Part shown: piece by piece, positions 63,760-64,000 of the stretch | Layout: each line of letters begins with the position of its first letter | Position numbering within the stretch: the stretch's first letter is position 1 | From: Acidobacterium sp. S8 | GTDB lineage: Bacteria; Acidobacteriota; Terriglobia; Terriglobales; Acidobacteriaceae | Assembly (NCBI RefSeq): GCF_009765985.1 | Contig: NZ_LMUM01000037.1 | Span: 447,605-511,604, forward strand | Reading direction: 5' to 3' | Length of the DNA: 64,000 nucleotides | Position numbers and translations under genes: made by a program | Notes under the pieces: model-generated | What the model saw: the letters and a program-made list of their open reading frames with translations, nothing else | The model's database searches: none | What the model was told of the DNA's origin: nothing

Positions 63760-64000
63760 ATGAAAAAGATTTTCGTCCGCGGCCTTGCGATTCATGCTTC
63801 TGTCTTAGCTCTTTGCGTTGTTTCCAGCCCCGTTTTTGCTTCTACAGGTTTTAAGTCTGAAACCCATAGCCAAAATAATGTTGCGTATCAATCCGACATC
63901 GACAAGTCTGTTCAATCGGCAGCTGTGAGCGGAACCGATCCCCGTCCGAAGGGCACTATCGTGGCAGCTGTGAGCGGAACCGATCCTCGTCCGAAGGGCA
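63760..64000 (+). CDS. Secreted tandem-repeat protein, 5' part
   Basis: The ATG at 63760 (AGGAGAG 11 bases upstream) opens a frame that runs off the window. MKKIFVRGLAIHASVLALCV is a Sec signal peptide with cleavage likely near VFA-STG. After ~30 polar residues come tandem 15-residue units, AAVSGTDPRPKGTIV, with a period of exactly 45 bases (63918 and 63963), the two copies being nearly identical in DNA. The repeat has Pro, Asp, Arg, Lys and Gly, and no Cys. It was not recognised. It may be a surface repeat protein or the precursor of a processed repeated peptide. Confidence 0.7.
   Translation, partial: MKKIFVRGLAIHASVLALCVVSSPVFASTGFKSETHSQNNVAYQSDIDKSVQSAAVSGTDPRPKGTIVAAVSGTDPRPKG

Overview
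The window reads as a chromosomal segment of a soil acidobacterium, most likely Acidobacteriaceae/Terriglobia. This is inferred from the gene content: a large Oar-like TonB-dependent receptor, a PadR regulator paired with a two-block (ADOP-type) permease, an unusually complete hopanoid gene set with hpnJ, a glutamate-carboxypeptidase-like M28 peptidase, and dispersed intergenic repeats of the TCATTCTGAG...CGAAG type. No rRNA, tRNA, CRISPR array, phage or insertion sequence was recognised.

Layout. 1-1963 is the 3' part of a TonB-dependent receptor. 2516-9785 is a tight plus-strand hopanoid/squalene operon: hpnA, hpnG, two zinc-dependent dehydrogenases, then hpnC, hpnD and hpnE, which make squalene from farnesyl diphosphate. 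A GH15 glucoamylase-like gene follows. On the minus strand come two small EamA-type membrane proteins, hpnJ (radical SAM), and a TolC / TPR / HlyD-type adaptor trio without an inner-membrane pump. 17881-20793 (plus) holds queF, a Spinster-like MFS carrier and an HpnB-like glycosyltransferase. The hopene cyclase (shc/hpnF) and hpnH are not in the window.

21184-31194 is mostly minus strand: an outer-membrane protein, a phosphoesterase, ispG (isoprenoid precursors), a cupin with an apparent single-base frameshift, a META-domain protein, a Phd/PIN toxin-antitoxin pair, an alcohol dehydrogenase, and a LytTR/LytS two-component system. 31317-36935 is a plus-strand run (anmK, oligopeptide-binding lipoprotein, dehydrogenase, SDR, MBL-fold hydrolase), facing an MFS sugar-acid carrier. 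queG, a decayed membrane-protein gene, a membrane-anchored MutS-like ATPase and the padR-permease pair follow, then a cold-shock protein, a YihY/BrkB protein, an RsbU-type phosphatase and cobA.

49763-59514 carries a YVTN propeller lipoprotein, aroF, a DUF2007 protein, purB, a DoxX-like protein, an ArsR/AHSA1 pair with a deleted third AHSA1 copy, an M28 peptidase and an MFS exporter. The end has a catalase-like heme protein, mscL, and 3-oxoacid CoA-transferase subunits A and B, unusually convergent rather than in one operon. The last gene is cut by the window edge; it encodes a Sec signal peptide followed by tandem 15-residue repeats and is the least explained object here.

How genes work together: ispG supplies isoprenoid units; HpnD/HpnC/HpnE make squalene; HpnG, the two dehydrogenases, the glycosyltransferase and HpnJ probably tailor the hopanoid side chain and head group; the EamA pair, the Spinster-like carrier and the adaptor/TolC set are candidates for moving lipid products. 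The transport roles and the reductase role are inference from position only.
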